A DNA stretch of 6,077 nt, from positions 1 through 6,077 of the forward strand of contig SMXP01000109.1 of the NCBI GenBank assembly GCA_004356335.1. Direction: 5' to 3'. This DNA comes from Alphaproteobacteria bacterium (GTDB lineage: Bacteria > Pseudomonadota > Alphaproteobacteria > SMXP01). Numbering within the stretch: the first letter of the stretch is position 1; the number at the start of each line of letters is the position of its first letter. The notes beneath the pieces were generated by a model. It did no database searches and was not told the origin of the DNA. It was given only the letters and a program-made list of their open reading frames with translations. Below, in pieces: positions 5,739-6,077 of this stretch. The translations under genes were made by a program, and so were the position numbers.

Positions 5739-6077
5739 ATGTCCACAGACATAGTTGGCCGCATCACCCAAGTCATCGGCGCCGTTATCGACGTAAAGTT
5801 CGATGATGAATTGCCCGGAATTCTCAATGCGCTTGAAACGCAGAATCAGGGTAACCGATTGGTTCTCGAAGTCGCTCAGCACTTGGGCGAAGGCACGGTT
5901 CGCTGTGTTGCCATGGACTCGACCGAAGGCCTGGTGCGTGGCCAAGAAGTGACCGATACGGGGGGGCCGATTACGGTGCCGGTAGGTGAAGTTACACTGG
6001 GCCGCATCATCAATGTGATCGGCGATCCGGTCGATGAAGGGGGCCCTTTGGACACACAAGAAAGACGCTCTATTCAC
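5739..6077 (+). CDS. atpD: F1Fo ATP synthase subunit beta, N-terminal part (cut by window end)
   Basis: Beta is the catalytic subunit that makes ATP from ADP and phosphate. The first 113 codons are present and the frame is open to the last base. The N-terminal beta-barrel is clear: IVGRITQVIGAVIDVKFDDE at residues 5-24, then LVLEVAQHLGEGTVRCVAMD, TEGLVRGQEV and VGEVTLGRIINVIGDPVDE, ending at QERRSIH. The catalytic P-loop and the rest of the nucleotide domain lie beyond the window, so activity cannot be judged. ATG 5739 has a strong ribosome binding site and gives the expected start MSTDIVGRI. It follows atpG by 76 bp in the same operon; atpC would be expected next. Confidence 0.96.
   Translation, partial: MSTDIVGRITQVIGAVIDVKFDDELPGILNALETQNQGNRLVLEVAQHLGEGTVRCVAMDSTEGLVRGQEVTDTGGPITVPVGEVTLGRIINVIGDPVDEGGPLDTQERRSIH

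Overview
The window is a core chromosomal segment of an alphaproteobacterium, most likely a Rhodospirillales-type lineage. Two things suggest this. The F1 sector genes run in the order atpH-atpA-atpG-atpD, and no Fo genes (atpB/E/F) lie next to them, as is usual in alphaproteobacteria. The AtpA protein also has mitochondrion-like stretches such as KLYCIYVAIGQKRSSVAQ. All genes are on the plus strand. This placement is inference from gene order and sequence flavour; no database was searched.

Layout: positions 1-192 hold a 63-bp tandem repeat (two full units and a diverged partial third) made of palindromic, hairpin-forming sequence. It probably continues upstream of the window. It ends in a 12-bp stem-loop that abuts the ribosome binding site of priA (206-2377), the replication-restart helicase. 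Between priA and atpH is a 217-bp gap with a GC-rich hairpin just after the priA stop and a possible extended -10 promoter for the ATP synthase genes. Next come atpH (delta, 2595-3152), atpA (alpha, 3157-4686), atpG (gamma, 4772-5662) and the first 113 codons of atpD (beta, 5739 to the window end). These encode subunits of the F1 rotary ATPase: alpha and beta form the catalytic hexamer, gamma is the rotor shaft, and delta joins F1 to the peripheral stalk.

I see no new multi-gene system. Two signals go beyond routine annotation. First, a second copy of the upstream repeat family lies in inverted orientation inside the ATP synthase operon, between atpA and atpG, and overlaps the atpA stop codon. 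Both loci have the same architecture (a conserved block followed by a 12-bp stem) with paired base changes that keep the stem, so the hairpin may be the conserved feature. Second, PriA keeps one set of four zinc-ligand cysteines but has lost three of the four cysteines of the other zinc site (Ser, Ser and Thr in their place), while the spacing is preserved.
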